Shown here: piece by piece, positions 46,868 to 57,850 of the stretch
Layout of the letters: every line of letters begins with the position of its first letter
How positions within the stretch are numbered: position 1 is the first letter of the stretch
NCBI GenBank assembly: GCA_949358305.1
Contig: OX442318.1
Span: 2,094,501-2,158,500 of the forward strand
Reading direction: 5' to 3'
DNA length: 64,000 nt
Origin: Strigamia acuminata
Taxonomy: Eukaryota > Arthropoda > Chilopoda > Geophilomorpha > Linotaeniidae
Program-made: the position numbers and the translations under genes
Notes under the pieces: model-generated
Told to the model about the DNA's origin: nothing
What the model saw: the letters and a program-made list of their open reading frames with translations, nothing else
Database searches by the model: none

Positions 46868-49800
46868 ATGCAGAAAGGCTCGAATACTTCCGGTGGTCAC
46901 GTACCGATACTCGCCATCGGCAACTACGAGATGTGGTCGCGATCGATGCGAATGCTCCTCAAAGCTGAGGGGCTTTGGCACCACATCACCGAAGAAAATG
47001 AAAAAGACTTTCTTGTTACGGCCACCGAAAAGGAGAAACTCAAATTTCAAAGAAAAAAGGATAAAGCTTTGGGTCTGCTTTACATTCATTTGAGTGAAGC
47101 GAAGAAATCAGCCCTCGATTCTGTCAAAACCCCGAAGGAAGGCTGGGACGCATTAGCCAAAATCTATGCGCCCAGTTCCCGCGCGCGCAAAGCCGCTCTT
47201 CGACGAGAATTCCTCAATCTTCATATCGACAAAAACGAAGAAATGGCTGATTTCCTTGGCCGGGTGGACTACCACGTCCGCAAACTCACCGACATCGGAG
47301 AAACAGTTTCACCCGACCACCAAGCTTATCAATATTTGGACATGTTACCTCCCGAATATTCTCAAGTTTCCTTCGCCATTTACCACTGGGATGACGACAA
47401 ATTCAAACCTAACATCGTCTCGGATCAGCTTCTTGCGGAGTATATGCGTCTTAAGACATATTCTTCACGTGATACTTCCGGTAACTCATCGGCCTACGCA
47501 TCGGACCGTGGTCGTAATCGAAACCGAACACCCCGTCCAATTGAATCCGTGACATGCTTTAATTGCGGCGAAAAAGGACACTACGCTAATAAGTGCCCTA
47601 AACCGCGACAGGACAATCGCCAACCACTTCCGGCTGTATCTCTGCAACGTCCGTCGCGAAGTAAGAGCCGACGCCGCAACAAGAACACTGCTTCGAAACC
47701 GGCAGACGGTAAACCACGAGGCAATTCTCAAGTCCGAAGAGAATCGAACTTTTTCGTGAACGCCCCTCCGCATCTGGTTCAATCTCCGACGGTGCATTTC
47801 ATGCAAGGCCATGAATGGATTGTAGACTGCGGGGCAACCGACCACGTTTCACACGTGCAGTCGTGGTTTGTCGACTTTGTGACAGTTGTGCCTTTCGACA
47901 TCGAACTCGGACAGGGCCATTCTCAGGTCACCGGCAAAGGCACGGTTCGCATTCAAACGCTCATCGATGGATGCGAGTGCATCGTTAACCTTCGAGATGT
48001 CCTTTTTGCTCCAAACTTCGAGGCCAACCTTATCTCCGTTTCGAAGATCGATAAAAACGAACATCATATTCATATTTTTAAAGGAGAAGTCAACATATAT
48101 CAGACAGACGCTCGTAGTCCGGTGCTACGTGCTAAGGAAAAGGGTGGACTTTACTATGTCGATGGATTATGTTCTTCTGCGACGATTTCTACGACTGTTT
48201 CGACTGTTCCGCCGCCGACTTCCTCACAAACCCCTCCGGTACGAACAATGGTTACCGTCGAGGAAGATTTTGTCAAAATCCCGAAGTCGAAGAAGAAGTC
48301 TCAACCTCGACACATTACGGATTTTCGATTCGACGTTGCGAACTCACCTCCGCCGACCCCAATTCCGCCCATTCCTAATGCCATTCCTGCACCGCAGTCG
48401 ACTTCACCTCCTTTACCTCCTTCTACATCACTTCCTCCCGCAGCCGTTCCTCCTCTCCAGTCCTATACCAATGCCCTCAAGTCAATCTCCTCGACTTCCC
48501 CTCCGAACACCTCTTCGCCGTCAAATCCGAAGAAGGTGGCCGCTCCTACGTCCAAGCAGGATGCGACGGGCATTTGGCATAGCCGTCTTGGACATTTACA
48601 CACGGCTGCGATGCGCCTTCTGGCTGCCAACGAACAAGTTTATGGCGTCGAATCCGGAGAAGTCTCCAAAGAGTTGGCTTGCAACCATTGCCGTATCGCC
48701 AAATCTATTCGTGCGTCTCATAAACCCGATCCACATCCTGTTTCAACAACGGCGTTGGATCTGCTCCATATGGACGTGTGGGGACCGGCGCCTATGACTT
48801 CTTTTGGCGGTGCACGCTACGTTCTTACTGTTATCGATGATGCGACCCGCTATTCTTGGATCATCCCGATGGCCCAAAAGTCACAGGTTTTTGGTGTGTT
48901 TAAAGACTTTGTCGCTCGGATCGAAAACGTCGCCGGCACACGCATCAAAGCTATTCGTTCCGACCGAGGGGGGGAATTTATGTCAAACGAGTTCCTCCGA
49001 TACCTCAAAGATAAGGGAATTGAAGGTCAACGGACTAATCCATCGAGCCCTCAGATGAACGGAACGGCAGAGCGCATTAACCGCACGATGATCGATAACG
49101 TTCGTGCAACTCTTGAGGAAACCCGCCTTCCGGATGAACTTTGGGCCGAATTCGCAGTGACTTTCGCATATCTCAAAAATCGATCGCCTCATTCCCGTCT
49201 TAAGAACGAAGTACCGTATATTCTTTGGCGTCAACGTGCATTGTCTCTCCGTCACCTTCGTAAACTCGGATCCAAATGCTGGGTGCATTACACTGCACCG
49301 GGCAGGAATAAGTTCGAAGCACGTGCATGGGAGGGATATTTGGTCGGATACGCCACTGGTACTCGTGGTTATCGTATTTGGAATCCCGTTGATAATAAAG
49401 TCGTCGAATCCATACACGTAAAGATCGACGAACGAATTACTTACCGCAAATCATTGCGCAACGGGAACCGAACATCTTTCGAGTCGCCCCAACGTCCACC
49501 TAACCAATCTGGACCTCATGTCAATTTCGACGATAACATCACATATGTCCGCTGGTCGAAAACAGCAGATTCGGAAGATGGCAGCTCGTCGTCAGATGAA
49601 GAATCTGACATGCCTCCTCTAGAAGAGAGTTCGAGTTCGGCTGCATCTGCACAATTCCAGACACCGGAACGTCAATTTCAAGAAGCGTGTGCTTTGAGAT
49701 TGCCGAGTTCCGACAGCAATCTGGGTGATGACACGGATCGGGACATCGACGATATCGATGAAGTTTCTCTCGTGCCAATGTCTAACTACACTTCTCCTCA

Positions 49801-51796
49801 CATGTCACCACAAACTTCACCTCAAACATCACCCCCAGTGTCTCAACCTGGTTCTCCACGCAGATTCGTGACGACACGAAGAAGAGCGGCTACCTCCGTT
49901 CTCCAACATACGATACCGGTCTTCGATGCTGCCCCTATGTCCCCAGCTCCCCTCCAAGGAACTGAAGGGACTGAAGTAGCACCTATATCTGCACATAGGA
50001 CCGCTTACAAATGGAGATATGTCGGGGGAGATTCGCATTGCGCACGTTGGAGACGTGAAGAACATCTCCGCAAGGATCAGAGACCCGGAAAGATTGACAC
50101 CGATGTATATTATTTCCCGGAACCGGATGTGCGACTACGTTCACGCGGGGACATCGAGAAATATTGTCAATTTAACCATCTCGAATATAATCCGGAACTC
50201 TTTTTCTTTGGCAGTATTGAATATACTACGCCTACGATCCCTGCCAGACATGTGGCTCACCTCTGTCGAACGGAACCCGCATCTTTCGCCGAAATTCCAA
50301 AATTCCACGATGCACCGAAATGGCGTGAAGCCATAGACGAGGAGTTGGGAACGTTTAAAGAACGTGAGGTTTATCAGGAAGTACCACGACCGCCCGACAC
50401 TACGATCCTCGGATGCAAATGGATATTCAAGCTAAAGACCGACACTACCGGGAAGATTTCTCGTTATCGAGCCCGACTTGTCGCACAAGGCTTTCGCCAG
50501 ACGCTTGGAGTGGACTACGATGAAGTCTTCAGCCCCGTCGTTAATTTTGTATTGATTCGATTCTTCTTTTGTCTCCTCGTCTCTCTACTCGGATGGAAGG
50601 ATGCGCACTTGGATGTGAAGTGCGCATACCTATACGGGGACCTCGAACATCGCGTCTACATGCGAATTCCAGCCGGCGCTACTTGCTCGAACCCGAACAA
50701 CGTCTGGTTATTGATCAAGTCATTGTACGGCCTTCACCAATCAGGCCGACAATGGTATGAAAAGCTTGATGAGACTCTTCGTGCACTCGGTTTCCGCAAA
50801 TTACCGGCGTGCAACTGCGTTTACGTATTCGGGAAATCGGCTATTATGCTAGTCTACGTGGACGATATAGTTTTATTCTACGCAACCGACAACGTCTTAA
50901 CGCACCTTATTCAATTGATCTCAACGAAATTTCAAATCGTCAATCTCGGACCCATTTCGAAGTTGCTCGGCGTGGAGTTTATTAGATCCGCGGGCCGAAC
51001 TTTCATTTCACAGCGTGCATATATTGCAAAAATTCTCAAGAAGTTCGATATCACACCGGATCGGATGATCAAAGTTCCGGTCACAGTAGGAACGACGCTC
51101 GTGAAAGGATCGAAGGAAAATTTACCAGATTTTCCATACCGCTCGCTAATCGGATCATTACTCTTTTTGGCTTCAAGAACACGTCCGGACATTTTATATT
51201 CGATCATCGCTTTGTCCCAATACAACAACTGCTACGATGAATCACATATTCGGGCATTACTTCAAGTTTTGAGATACGTAGCAAATACGGCCGACTACAT
51301 GATCGAACTTTCCGGATGCAACTCGAGCCAACTTTGGGCATGTACCGACGCTTCGTGGGCCTCCGACACCGCAACATCTCTGAGTTTCGGCGGTTTCATC
51401 ACCTTTATTGGCAACATACCCATCGGATGGAGCTGTAAAAAGCAATCGTCAGTAGCGTGTTCCACGATGGAAGCTGAATTCATCGCCCTCGTGGAATGCG
51501 TGAAAGAACTATACTGGCTCGATCATGTATTCCATCAACTCCCATTTCTTAATCGTTTATCATCGCCAATCGTATACTCCGACGCTCTCGCATCGATTCA
51601 ATTCACGTCGAACGATGTCGAGAATAGCAAGACTAAGCACATTCGCGTGAGGTACCATTGGTTGAGGGAGTGGTATGTGGCCAAGCGATTTCAACTTCGA
51701 AAAATTCCCGGCGACGTCAACATTGCAGACATTTTTACCAAATGGCTGTCGTCCGACCGTCTTAACAAACTGATTGGAGGGATTTTTCAACTTTAA
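46868..51796 (+). CDS. copia Gag-Pol polyprotein
   Basis: A single intact 1642-codon frame. Gag (about 1-230) ends in a zinc knuckle, CFNCGEKGHYANKC. The protease has DCGATDH at its catalytic site (DSG is more usual). The pre-integrase HLH...CxxC is HSRLGHLH...CNHC. Integrase shows the D-D-E set in DVWGPAP, SDRGGEF and NGTAERIN. Reverse transcriptase (about 1160-1400) has GCKWIFKLK, YRARLVAQGF, DVKCAYLYGDL and YVDDIVLF. RNase H has TDASWASD and STMEAEFIAL, ending near KTKHIRVRYHWLREW. Order protease-integrase-RT-RNase H defines Ty1/copia. Codon use is GC-richer than the surrounding satellite. No stop or frameshift was seen. Confidence 0.95.
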   Translation: MQKGSNTSGGHVPILAIGNYEMWSRSMRMLLKAEGLWHHITEENEKDFLVTATEKEKLKFQRKKDKALGLLYIHLSEAKKSALDSVKTPKEGWDALAKIYAPSSRARKAALRREFLNLHIDKNEEMADFLGRVDYHVRKLTDIGETVSPDHQAYQYLDMLPPEYSQVSFAIYHWDDDKFKPNIVSDQLLAEYMRLKTYSSRDTSGNSSAYASDRGRNRNRTPRPIESVTCFNCGEKGHYANKCPKPRQDNRQPLPAVSLQRPSRSKSRRRNKNTASKPADGKPRGNSQVRRESNFFVNAPPHLVQSPTVHFMQGHEWIVDCGATDHVSHVQSWFVDFVTVVPFDIELGQGHSQVTGKGTVRIQTLIDGCECIVNLRDVLFAPNFEANLISVSKIDKNEHHIHIFKGEVNIYQTDARSPVLRAKEKGGLYYVDGLCSSATISTTVSTVPPPTSSQTPPVRTMVTVEEDFVKIPKSKKKSQPRHITDFRFDVANSPPPTPIPPIPNAIPAPQSTSPPLPPSTSLPPAAVPPLQSYTNALKSISSTSPPNTSSPSNPKKVAAPTSKQDATGIWHSRLGHLHTAAMRLLAANEQVYGVESGEVSKELACNHCRIAKSIRASHKPDPHPVSTTALDLLHMDVWGPAPMTSFGGARYVLTVIDDATRYSWIIPMAQKSQVFGVFKDFVARIENVAGTRIKAIRSDRGGEFMSNEFLRYLKDKGIEGQRTNPSSPQMNGTAERINRTMIDNVRATLEETRLPDELWAEFAVTFAYLKNRSPHSRLKNEVPYILWRQRALSLRHLRKLGSKCWVHYTAPGRNKFEARAWEGYLVGYATGTRGYRIWNPVDNKVVESIHVKIDERITYRKSLRNGNRTSFESPQRPPNQSGPHVNFDDNITYVRWSKTADSEDGSSSSDEESDMPPLEESSSSAASAQFQTPERQFQEACALRLPSSDSNLGDDTDRDIDDIDEVSLVPMSNYTSPHMSPQTSPQTSPPVSQPGSPRRFVTTRRRAATSVLQHTIPVFDAAPMSPAPLQGTEGTEVAPISAHRTAYKWRYVGGDSHCARWRREEHLRKDQRPGKIDTDVYYFPEPDVRLRSRGDIEKYCQFNHLEYNPELFFFGSIEYTTPTIPARHVAHLCRTEPASFAEIPKFHDAPKWREAIDEELGTFKEREVYQEVPRPPDTTILGCKWIFKLKTDTTGKISRYRARLVAQGFRQTLGVDYDEVFSPVVNFVLIRFFFCLLVSLLGWKDAHLDVKCAYLYGDLEHRVYMRIPAGATCSNPNNVWLLIKSLYGLHQSGRQWYEKLDETLRALGFRKLPACNCVYVFGKSAIMLVYVDDIVLFYATDNVLTHLIQLISTKFQIVNLGPISKLLGVEFIRSAGRTFISQRAYIAKILKKFDITPDRMIKVPVTVGTTLVKGSKENLPDFPYRSLIGSLLFLASRTRPDILYSIIALSQYNNCYDESHIRALLQVLRYVANTADYMIELSGCNSSQLWACTDASWASDTATSLSFGGFITFIGNIPIGWSCKKQSSVACSTMEAEFIALVECVKELYWLDHVFHQLPFLNRLSSPIVYSDALASIQFTSNDVENSKTKHIRVRYHWLREWYVAKRFQLRKIPGDVNIADIFTKWLSSDRLNKLIGGIFQL

Positions 51797-51998
51797 CCGA
51801 CTAAGACATTCTTAAGTTATTCTACCGACTTCGAGGATCGTCGTGTTCTGTGGGAATTTTCGGGCTTTATTGTGATTGTGTTACAGTACCCGGCACGATG
51901 ATTCGATCTATTATTTTTGGTTTTCACACATCGGTACACCATAATTCTCGTGTTACTTTTTCAGTTGTTTATCCAGTTTCCCAGATCAGTATCGAATC

Positions 51999-52009
51999 AT
52001 GGGGGGATT
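51999..52009 (+). promoter_or_regulatory. Polypurine tract
   Basis: ATGGGGGGATT lies directly before the 3' LTR, the expected plus-strand primer of a copia element. Confidence 0.75.
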
Positions 52010-52619
52010 TGTTGGTCATATGATTCGGTACGGATCACAAATTATTATTTGAGTCGATGTTATCAATGATTATTCAGTATTCATTATGTTATTTACCGTT
52101 TATTGACTCTTTTCAATGTATTTCTTATTTTGGATATGTTCCAAGTTGTATTCCGTACAATTGTACGTGATTGTGTTATATTTAAGTGCATTAAGCACCT
52201 TGCTGTTAGTTTTCCATCAAATGCATGTGGCATCATGCATCTTGTAATATTTTCCTTTTTTATATTGCCCAATTCTAACACCAGATGGTGTTATCGTTTG
52301 TTATTCTCACCCAAGATGGCCGCACACAGGTGCGAGGATGTTTTCCAACCTTTTCAAATGAATAGGAACATTACATGTAAGCATTATTTCGATTAAACAT
52401 TATATTTTATTGTTTTAACTCATTGCCAGTTAACCTAGCACGTTTATAAGTGCTTAGTTTATAGTTTTTGCGCAGATAAGTGGCATTAGGCCACGCGCAC
52501 TTGTTTTTCACGGCAAAACGTCCGTGTTACGTTCGTCTCGGGTCGAGACGGCGCCTTCCGTGCTAAATACACGCTTCCACCGGTGTTATTCGCACCGTTT
52601 TGCGCTTCACTTGCCTACA
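52010..52619 (+). repeat. copia 3' LTR
   Basis: 610 bp, same as the 5' LTR. It is followed by the second ATTTC and then the rest of the interrupted satellite monomer (TCCATAGGTTAGCC). Confidence 0.95.
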
Positions 52620-52848
52620 ATTTCTCCATAGGTTAGCCTTTGGGTTTTTGTCAAAATTGGCAAAAATTGAAAAAGTCCCAGAAATGAGCTCAATCGATCG
52701 GAAATGAGCTAAAAAATTGATTAAATATCACAAGCATATGCCTAACTCCTACAGTTGTTGAGATATCTGCAATAAACCAAGTTTTCCGATAACTTTTTCT
52801 TTTGAAAAATTCCGTTTTTTTTACCATAACTCTGCAACCGTAACAGAT
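52620..52848 (+). repeat. Satellite array, middle fragment
   Basis: The last 30 bp of the monomer split by copia, then the first 199 bp of the next monomer (start 52650), which is itself split at CAGAT by the element at 52849. Confidence 0.95.
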
Positions 52849-52869
52849 CCCAAGTAACAAAACTATGTT

Positions 52870-53470
52870 AAATCTAGATAGAATCTATGCAAACCGTCTA
52901 TCTTGGTACATAGATTTAACATAGAATAAGGTAGAAACTATGCCGAAACTACATAGCATTGACATGGAATAAGCGCATTTCTGTCACGATTTTGACATAG
53001 CATCTACATAGAGCTGTAGATCGATGCTACATCAATACAACGTCAAATCGACGTCGAATTCTACGTAGAGTTCTATGTCGATTCAACATAGAATCGATCT
53101 ACCGCTTTATGTAGATTCAATGTCAAAATCGTGACCAAAATGCGCTAATTCCATGTCAATGCTACGCTGTTTCGGCATAGTTTCATCCTTATTTTATGTT
53201 AAATCTATGTAGAATTCTACGTCAAACTCTGCATAGAATTCTACGTCAAACTCAACGTCAAATTCTACGTCTATTTAACGTAGAATAAGGATGAAACTAT
53301 GCCGAAACAACATAGCATTGACATGGAATTAGCGTCGCCCGGTCGCGATTTTAACATAGCATCGACATAGAGCTGTAGATCGATTCTACTTCAAATCGAC
53401 GTAGATTCGATCGAGACTTCTACATCAATTTGAAGTAGATCTGATATTAAAATCGACTTATAGTTCTATG
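52870..53470. repeat. Left subterminal repeats of the capture element
   Basis: Three blocks in alternating orientation share AAACTATGCCGAAAC, CATAGCATTGACATGGAAT and GAGCTGTAGATCGAT. The middle block is the reverse complement of its neighbours (GCTACGCTGTTTCGGCATAG), so this region can fold into hairpins. Confidence 0.8.
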
Positions 53471-53565
53471 TACTTTTTTTGTATAAAAAAAACAAAATAT
53501 TAAAATTTTAAAAAATTTTATTTTTCAAAAAATAACAATATTTTACAAAAAGAACGAGTTTTTTC

Positions 53566-54004
53566 ACGCGTGACTTCTTAGCAACAACGGTTTTGAGAGT
53601 TGAGGCCATTGTTGTGCATTCTGATTAAATTTCTCATCTCTATTCGGCCCAGGTTTGCACCATTTTCCCGTTGTTTTTCCGGTTGTAATCGTGTCGGAGC
53701 CGAAATTCGCCGGTCACGTATCGATCTCGGTCGTTGAAGACCAAAATGGAGGTTTTGTAGACTTTGATTGCGTATTCTTCGTCGTTTTTGCCGAGTGCGT
53801 GGTGAAAGTTTGCTTCTTTTCCCGTGCCGACGCAGCCGTTGATTTCTTCAAATTGCGAATTAACTATTTTGAAGACGATCATTCTAGTGCGCACGTCTAG
53901 AACCTGTTAGACTGTTGCACGGTCGAATTTGTCTTTGGTTCGGCGCTCGTTTTCGGTTAGTTTGTTTGTTGTGGAACTGGATAAATCGGGGACGTCGAAT
54001 TGAA
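53566..54004 (-). pseudogene. RIO1-type protein kinase fragment (RIOK1-like), broken
   Basis: On the minus strand, an exon with an intact acceptor (CCTTTTAG before TTCAATTC) reads KDKFDRATV[13 protein letters not shown], then [24 protein letters not shown] and [10 protein letters not shown], ending MVQTWAE. These are the ATP-binding region and the RIO1-specific segment before the catalytic loop. RIO1 is a cytosolic kinase/ATPase in 40S ribosome maturation. One in-frame stop sits where Glu is usual in ATVEQVLD. After TWAE a frameshift and stop follow, though MRNLIRM and, in another frame, KPLLLRSH still match. The catalytic half is missing. Nearby intron sequence shows that genomic DNA, not mRNA, was captured. 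Confidence 0.85.
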
Positions 54005-54203
54005 CTAAAAGGAATGAAAGTAAATTGTCATTTTTGTTTATTCGTTTTAAGCAAGAGGTTTTATTTAATTTCAGAAATTCAATTTTAAATGAAAAAATTC
54101 AATGTAAACCCAAAATGTTCAATATAAACCCAAAAAATTCAATAAAAACCCCCAAAAAATTAAAACTTTCCCTAAAAATAATCAATTTTAACGTGTAACT
54201 CAC

Positions 54204-54618
54204 ATATCCGACTACGGTAGGTTCGCAAATGGATCTGTAGACCACGCGCGTTTTTTCATCTACAAATTAGTGTTTTTGGTTTGGTTAATCAGTATTAAGA
54301 AAAATGTAAAGTCAAACTACCTTGTTTAATTGTTGAGTTGTGGTCTGTTCGCGGGTTCGCTCCTTATCGCGAAAGACCTGTCCGCTAGTTCGTATTGATT
54401 CGTTTCGTCTGTTAAAAATAAATTCGTATTAATTTTTAGTTTAGTTTTACGTCGGCATAAAAGATCGTAATAAGTGAAATTTATTTACTTTATATTCGAA
54501 TTACGTTATTCGGGCAGTCGGGTCGTTTATTTCCTATCATTTTCCGATTTCCGAGGTTAATTTTATACACTGCGTTTTTGTCATCGCTTCGGCATGTATC
54601 GATCGTTGATCGATCTAC
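54204..54618 (-). pseudogene. Three exon-like pieces of unknown origin
   Basis: Minus-strand segments with splice-like borders: 54489-54618 (contains NAVYKINLGNRKMIGNKR), 54321-54408 (RTSGQVFRDKERTREQ) and 54204-54259 (EKTRVVYRSICEPTVVGY). Each has an AG before it and GT after it. They do not resemble the N-terminus of RIO1 kinases, so they may come from another gene. I do not recognise the family. The 54489-54618 piece meets a stop before its donor, so it is broken or not an exon. Confidence 0.35.
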
Positions 54619-54802
54619 CTGTAAAAATCAAAACACCTACCGGTACCTTCCATACACATGGCTTACATGGTTGTATGGTTTAATTCCAGCAACAAGATGT
54701 TTGATTAAAACCATTAAAACCATTAACCTAACCACGCGGTCGCTTAGAGCACACAAACCGGAAGCCGGTACTTTTAAAAATTCGTGTACCGCGGACCGAA
54801 CT

Positions 54803-55181
54803 TGCGGTACATCTCGCGGTCCCCGAGAAAACACGAGAAAACACGAGAATCTCGTGTTTTCTTGCGTTTTCCACTTCCTATTTTAAAAAAAAGTAAAGAA
54901 TCAAAAAAAAAAAACTGATTAAAAGTGTTATTATGGTTTTTAATATTATTTTTCACTTTTAGTCGGTTTTTTTAATGGTTTTTTATGGTTTTTTTAAATG
55001 GGAAGTGGAGAAAGCGAGAAAACACGAGATTCTGGAGTGTTCTCGCGTTTTCTCATGGTCCGCGAGACGTACCGCAAATCCCGGTCCCAGTACTGTACCA
55101 GGACCGCGGTACTTTACGTGGGAGTGCCGTGTACCGCGCGCCGGGACCGCGGTACACGTTAGCTGTACCGCGCACAACACT
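54803..55181. mobile_element. Diverged fold-back MITE nested in the capture element
   Basis: The left arm TGCGGTACATCTCGCGGTCC and right arm ending CCGCGCACAACACT match the family at 12676-13044. Extra CGAGAAAACACGAGAAAACA repeats and GGACCGCGGTAC palindromes have been added. Edges are approximate on the left. Confidence 0.65.
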
Positions 55182-55439
55182 GTCCCTACGTTCACAAAAC
55201 TGAATAAAACATTAAAAATCAGACAAAAAATTTGCATTTTTTATTTAAATTATTTTTTCCAAAATCCAACGTCAAAACCATGTCGCCAAACACAGAAAAC
55301 TATAAATTTTATATCGAAAAAAATTCAAACGAGCATTTCTAGAATAAACAATTATATCAACAGAGCGGTCTATGTTAAATCTACCGCACAGCCCCGTCAC
55401 GAAGCCCGCGTTGCTCCTGCAATCGTGGTTTAAGAAAAG

Positions 55440-55820
55440 TTGTTTGCAGTATACGTCCGGTCAGTTGGCCAGCAGACACGCCGTCGGATCGCAGCCGGAC
55501 TCGACGTGCAAAAAGTTGAACACTTCGGGATAATCGGACCAGTGGCATCGGCAGGTGCTTCGTAATGCGATCGAAGCGCACGTCGTCCAAACAACCTAGA
55601 AAATCGAAATCAATCGAAATCAAAACGTTCCGTTGTATTGTTTTATCGTTTTACCGTTTTCGTAATCTTGTAATTCGCCGCTTTGAAAGTCTTTCCGTCC
55701 TCCGAGAACGATTCCGTCGCTGAGAACGCTGATCAACGGATGAAACTCGTTTAAGTTGAAGCTTTCGAAGCTGGATTTCGGATTTAAATTCGTTTTCGTG
55801 GTGATTCGGATTCGACATGA
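55440..55820 (-). pseudogene. Laminin-G/cadherin-like domain fragment, broken
   Basis: Minus strand, two exon parts (55820-55655 and 55595-55440) joined across a 59-bp intron with good GT/AG borders. The reading is SDGIVLGGRKDF...YENGCLDDVRFD, the GG and GCLDDVR signatures that end laminin-G domains in Fat/CELSR/CadN-type cadherins. Past LPMPL the meaningful frame shifts: FNFLHVESGCDPTAC appears in another frame and meets a stop, so the following EGF-like part is broken. The source gene would be a large cell-adhesion receptor. Its exact identity is not determined. Confidence 0.6.
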
Positions 55821-55984
55821 ATGTGTATTTGACGTACGAGTCAGTTTTTGCAGTTAGGCCTAATTTTTAATCAAGCGTTGCTAAAATTTAGGCCTAACTG
55901 CAAAAATCCTAGCAAAATCAAAAAAAATATTTGAAAAAAAATAAAAATAAGTATAAAAATTGAATTACAATTACAATCATAAAT

Positions 55985-56580
55985 ATTTTAACAATTGAAA
56001 CCTGTGTGCACTGCCGATGCAAATCTTCAAAACCTTTGCCACGTGTGTGTGTCGAATGCTGTAACATCATCAAACGACGCTCGTTTCAATCTTTTCGGAC
56101 GTCGGAATGTGCGACGATGTTGTTTCGTCCGCATTATCAACCAACAGTGTTTCGATCCACAAGCAGAAATATCGCGTTTTGGTGCGTTGGTTTAGATGAA
56201 ATGGTTGTTCGTTGAGTTCTAGTCGTTCTCCTCAATTTCTCCTCTTTCTCGTCGTTGCAGTCCTCGCCTTGGCTCGTTTCGCTTGTGGCGTTCCTCTCTT
56301 CACTTCTTTCGGCCACCCGCTTTTCGTTTTGAGCAGAATCTCCTTAACGGAGGTAAACTGCTGCAACTAGGAAAAAAACCCAAATAAAATCAATAAAAAC
56401 ACGAAATAACGCATTAAAATTAATACAAACAACAACCCACCTTGTGCGGTCGGAACTTCGAATTGTCCAACTTTTAGCGCATTCTTTGTGTCTTCGTAAT
56501 GCAGAAATTCTCATAATAATCGTTCGATCGGTCTTCATCCCAGTCCCTGCCCGTGTGCTCGCTTAAGATTGAAGAAAATC
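55985..56580 (-). other. Further exon-like debris in the capture element
   Basis: Segments such as 56455-56530 (FLHYEDTKNALKVGQFEVP on the minus strand, ending at a GT donor) and 56250-56365 (QFTSVKEILLKTKSGWPKEV, after a TAG acceptor) have GC-richer, codon-like composition. I cannot assign a family. They may continue the captured genes or belong to a third one. Confidence 0.3.
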
Positions 56581-56939
56581 ACATGAACAAGCACCTCGAC
56601 TTGTGTTTACTCCGAAATTTAAATTAAGTTTTTAAAATCATCGTTTTATGTTTTTTTTTGTTATTACATTAACTCGTTATGTAATATATAAATATTTCAT
56701 CGTGTTTGGTCGTTCCTCTTGATATTTCAGCCCTTTTTACCAAATCATTGTTATTTTTTATTCACGAGCGCATTCAAATTTCTTCTCTACAATCGCCGAA
56801 GTCGTGCTTATAGATTTGTATACATTGTTGACGGTAGGACATTATTTCTTTATTTCTTTATTTGTAGTGATTCATTTCTGGAAAATATACAAATTCAAAC
56901 GAGCATTTCTTGAATAAACAATTACATCAACTCAAAGTC

Positions 56940-57850
56940 ACCGTCGGTCTCTATTGATTCAACACAGTGTTGAATTCATGTTAAATTTATTTTGGGATAG
57001 AATGTTGACATAGATTTAACATCGCATCGACATTAACGGTCTACACAGATTCAACACGGAGCGGTCTACACAGATTCAACATCAATCGCTCTCTGTTAAT
57101 TCAGCATAGAGCGGTCTATGTTAAATCCATGTTAAAATTAAATTGGGATAGAATTATGACATAGATTTAGCATAGCATCGACATTAACAGTCTACACCGA
57201 TTCAACACAGAGCGGTCTATGTTAATTCAACATAAATTGGTCTATGTTGATTCAGCATAGAGCGGTCTATGTTAAATCCATGTTAAAATTAAATTGGGAT
57301 AGAATTATCACATAGATTTAGCATAGCATCGACATTAACGGTCTACGTAGATTCAACACAGAGCCTTCTATGTTAATTCAACATAAATCGGTCTATGTTG
57401 ATTCAACATAGAGCGGTCTATGTTAAATCTATGTTAAATTTATTTTGGGATAGAACAGTGACGTAGATTTAGCATCGCATTGACATTAACGGTCTACGTA
57501 GATTCAACACAGAGCCTTCTATGTTAATTCAACATAAATCCGTCTATGTTGATTCAACATAGAGCAGTCTATGTTAAATCTATGTTAAAATTAAATTGGG
57601 ATAGAACTGTGACATAGATTTAACATAGCATCTATATCAACAGGCCTATGCAGATTCAACACAGAGCGGTCTACACAGATTCAACATCAATCGCTCTCTG
57701 TTGATTCTGCATAGAGCAGTCTATGTTAAATCTATGTTAAATTAAATTGGGATAGAACATTGACATAGATTTAACATCACATCTATATCAACAGGTCTAT
57801 GCAGATTCAACACAGAGCGGTCTATACAGATTCTATGTAGATTCGATCAT
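56940..57850. repeat. Right subterminal tandem repeats of the capture element
   Basis: About six units of roughly 150 bp share AAATTGGGATAGAA, GACATAGATTTAACATAG and TTCAACACAGAGCGGTCTA. A short piece of the same repeat is found at 55351-55384, so part of the interior (to 56890) may be a later insertion or duplication. Confidence 0.8.

Larger units (their letters stand above)
45388..52619 (+). mobile_element. Ty1/copia LTR retrotransposon, complete
   Basis: Two 610-bp LTRs (45388-45997 and 52010-52619), starting TGTTGG and ending TACA, appear identical. A 5-bp target duplication ATTTC lies at 45383-45387 and 52620-52624. A primer-binding site and polypurine tract flank the internal region, and one long gag-pol frame is intact. 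It sits inside a satellite monomer; removing it and one ATTTC restores a 335-bp monomer. LTR identity indicates a recent insertion. Confidence 0.95.

Noticed and set aside
47486-51790. Frames antisense or alternative to the copia gag-pol
   Set aside because: They are shadows of the long intact polyprotein frame with no domain of their own.
53655-53900. Plus-strand 81-codon frame
   Set aside because: It is the antisense of the RIO1 kinase fragment.
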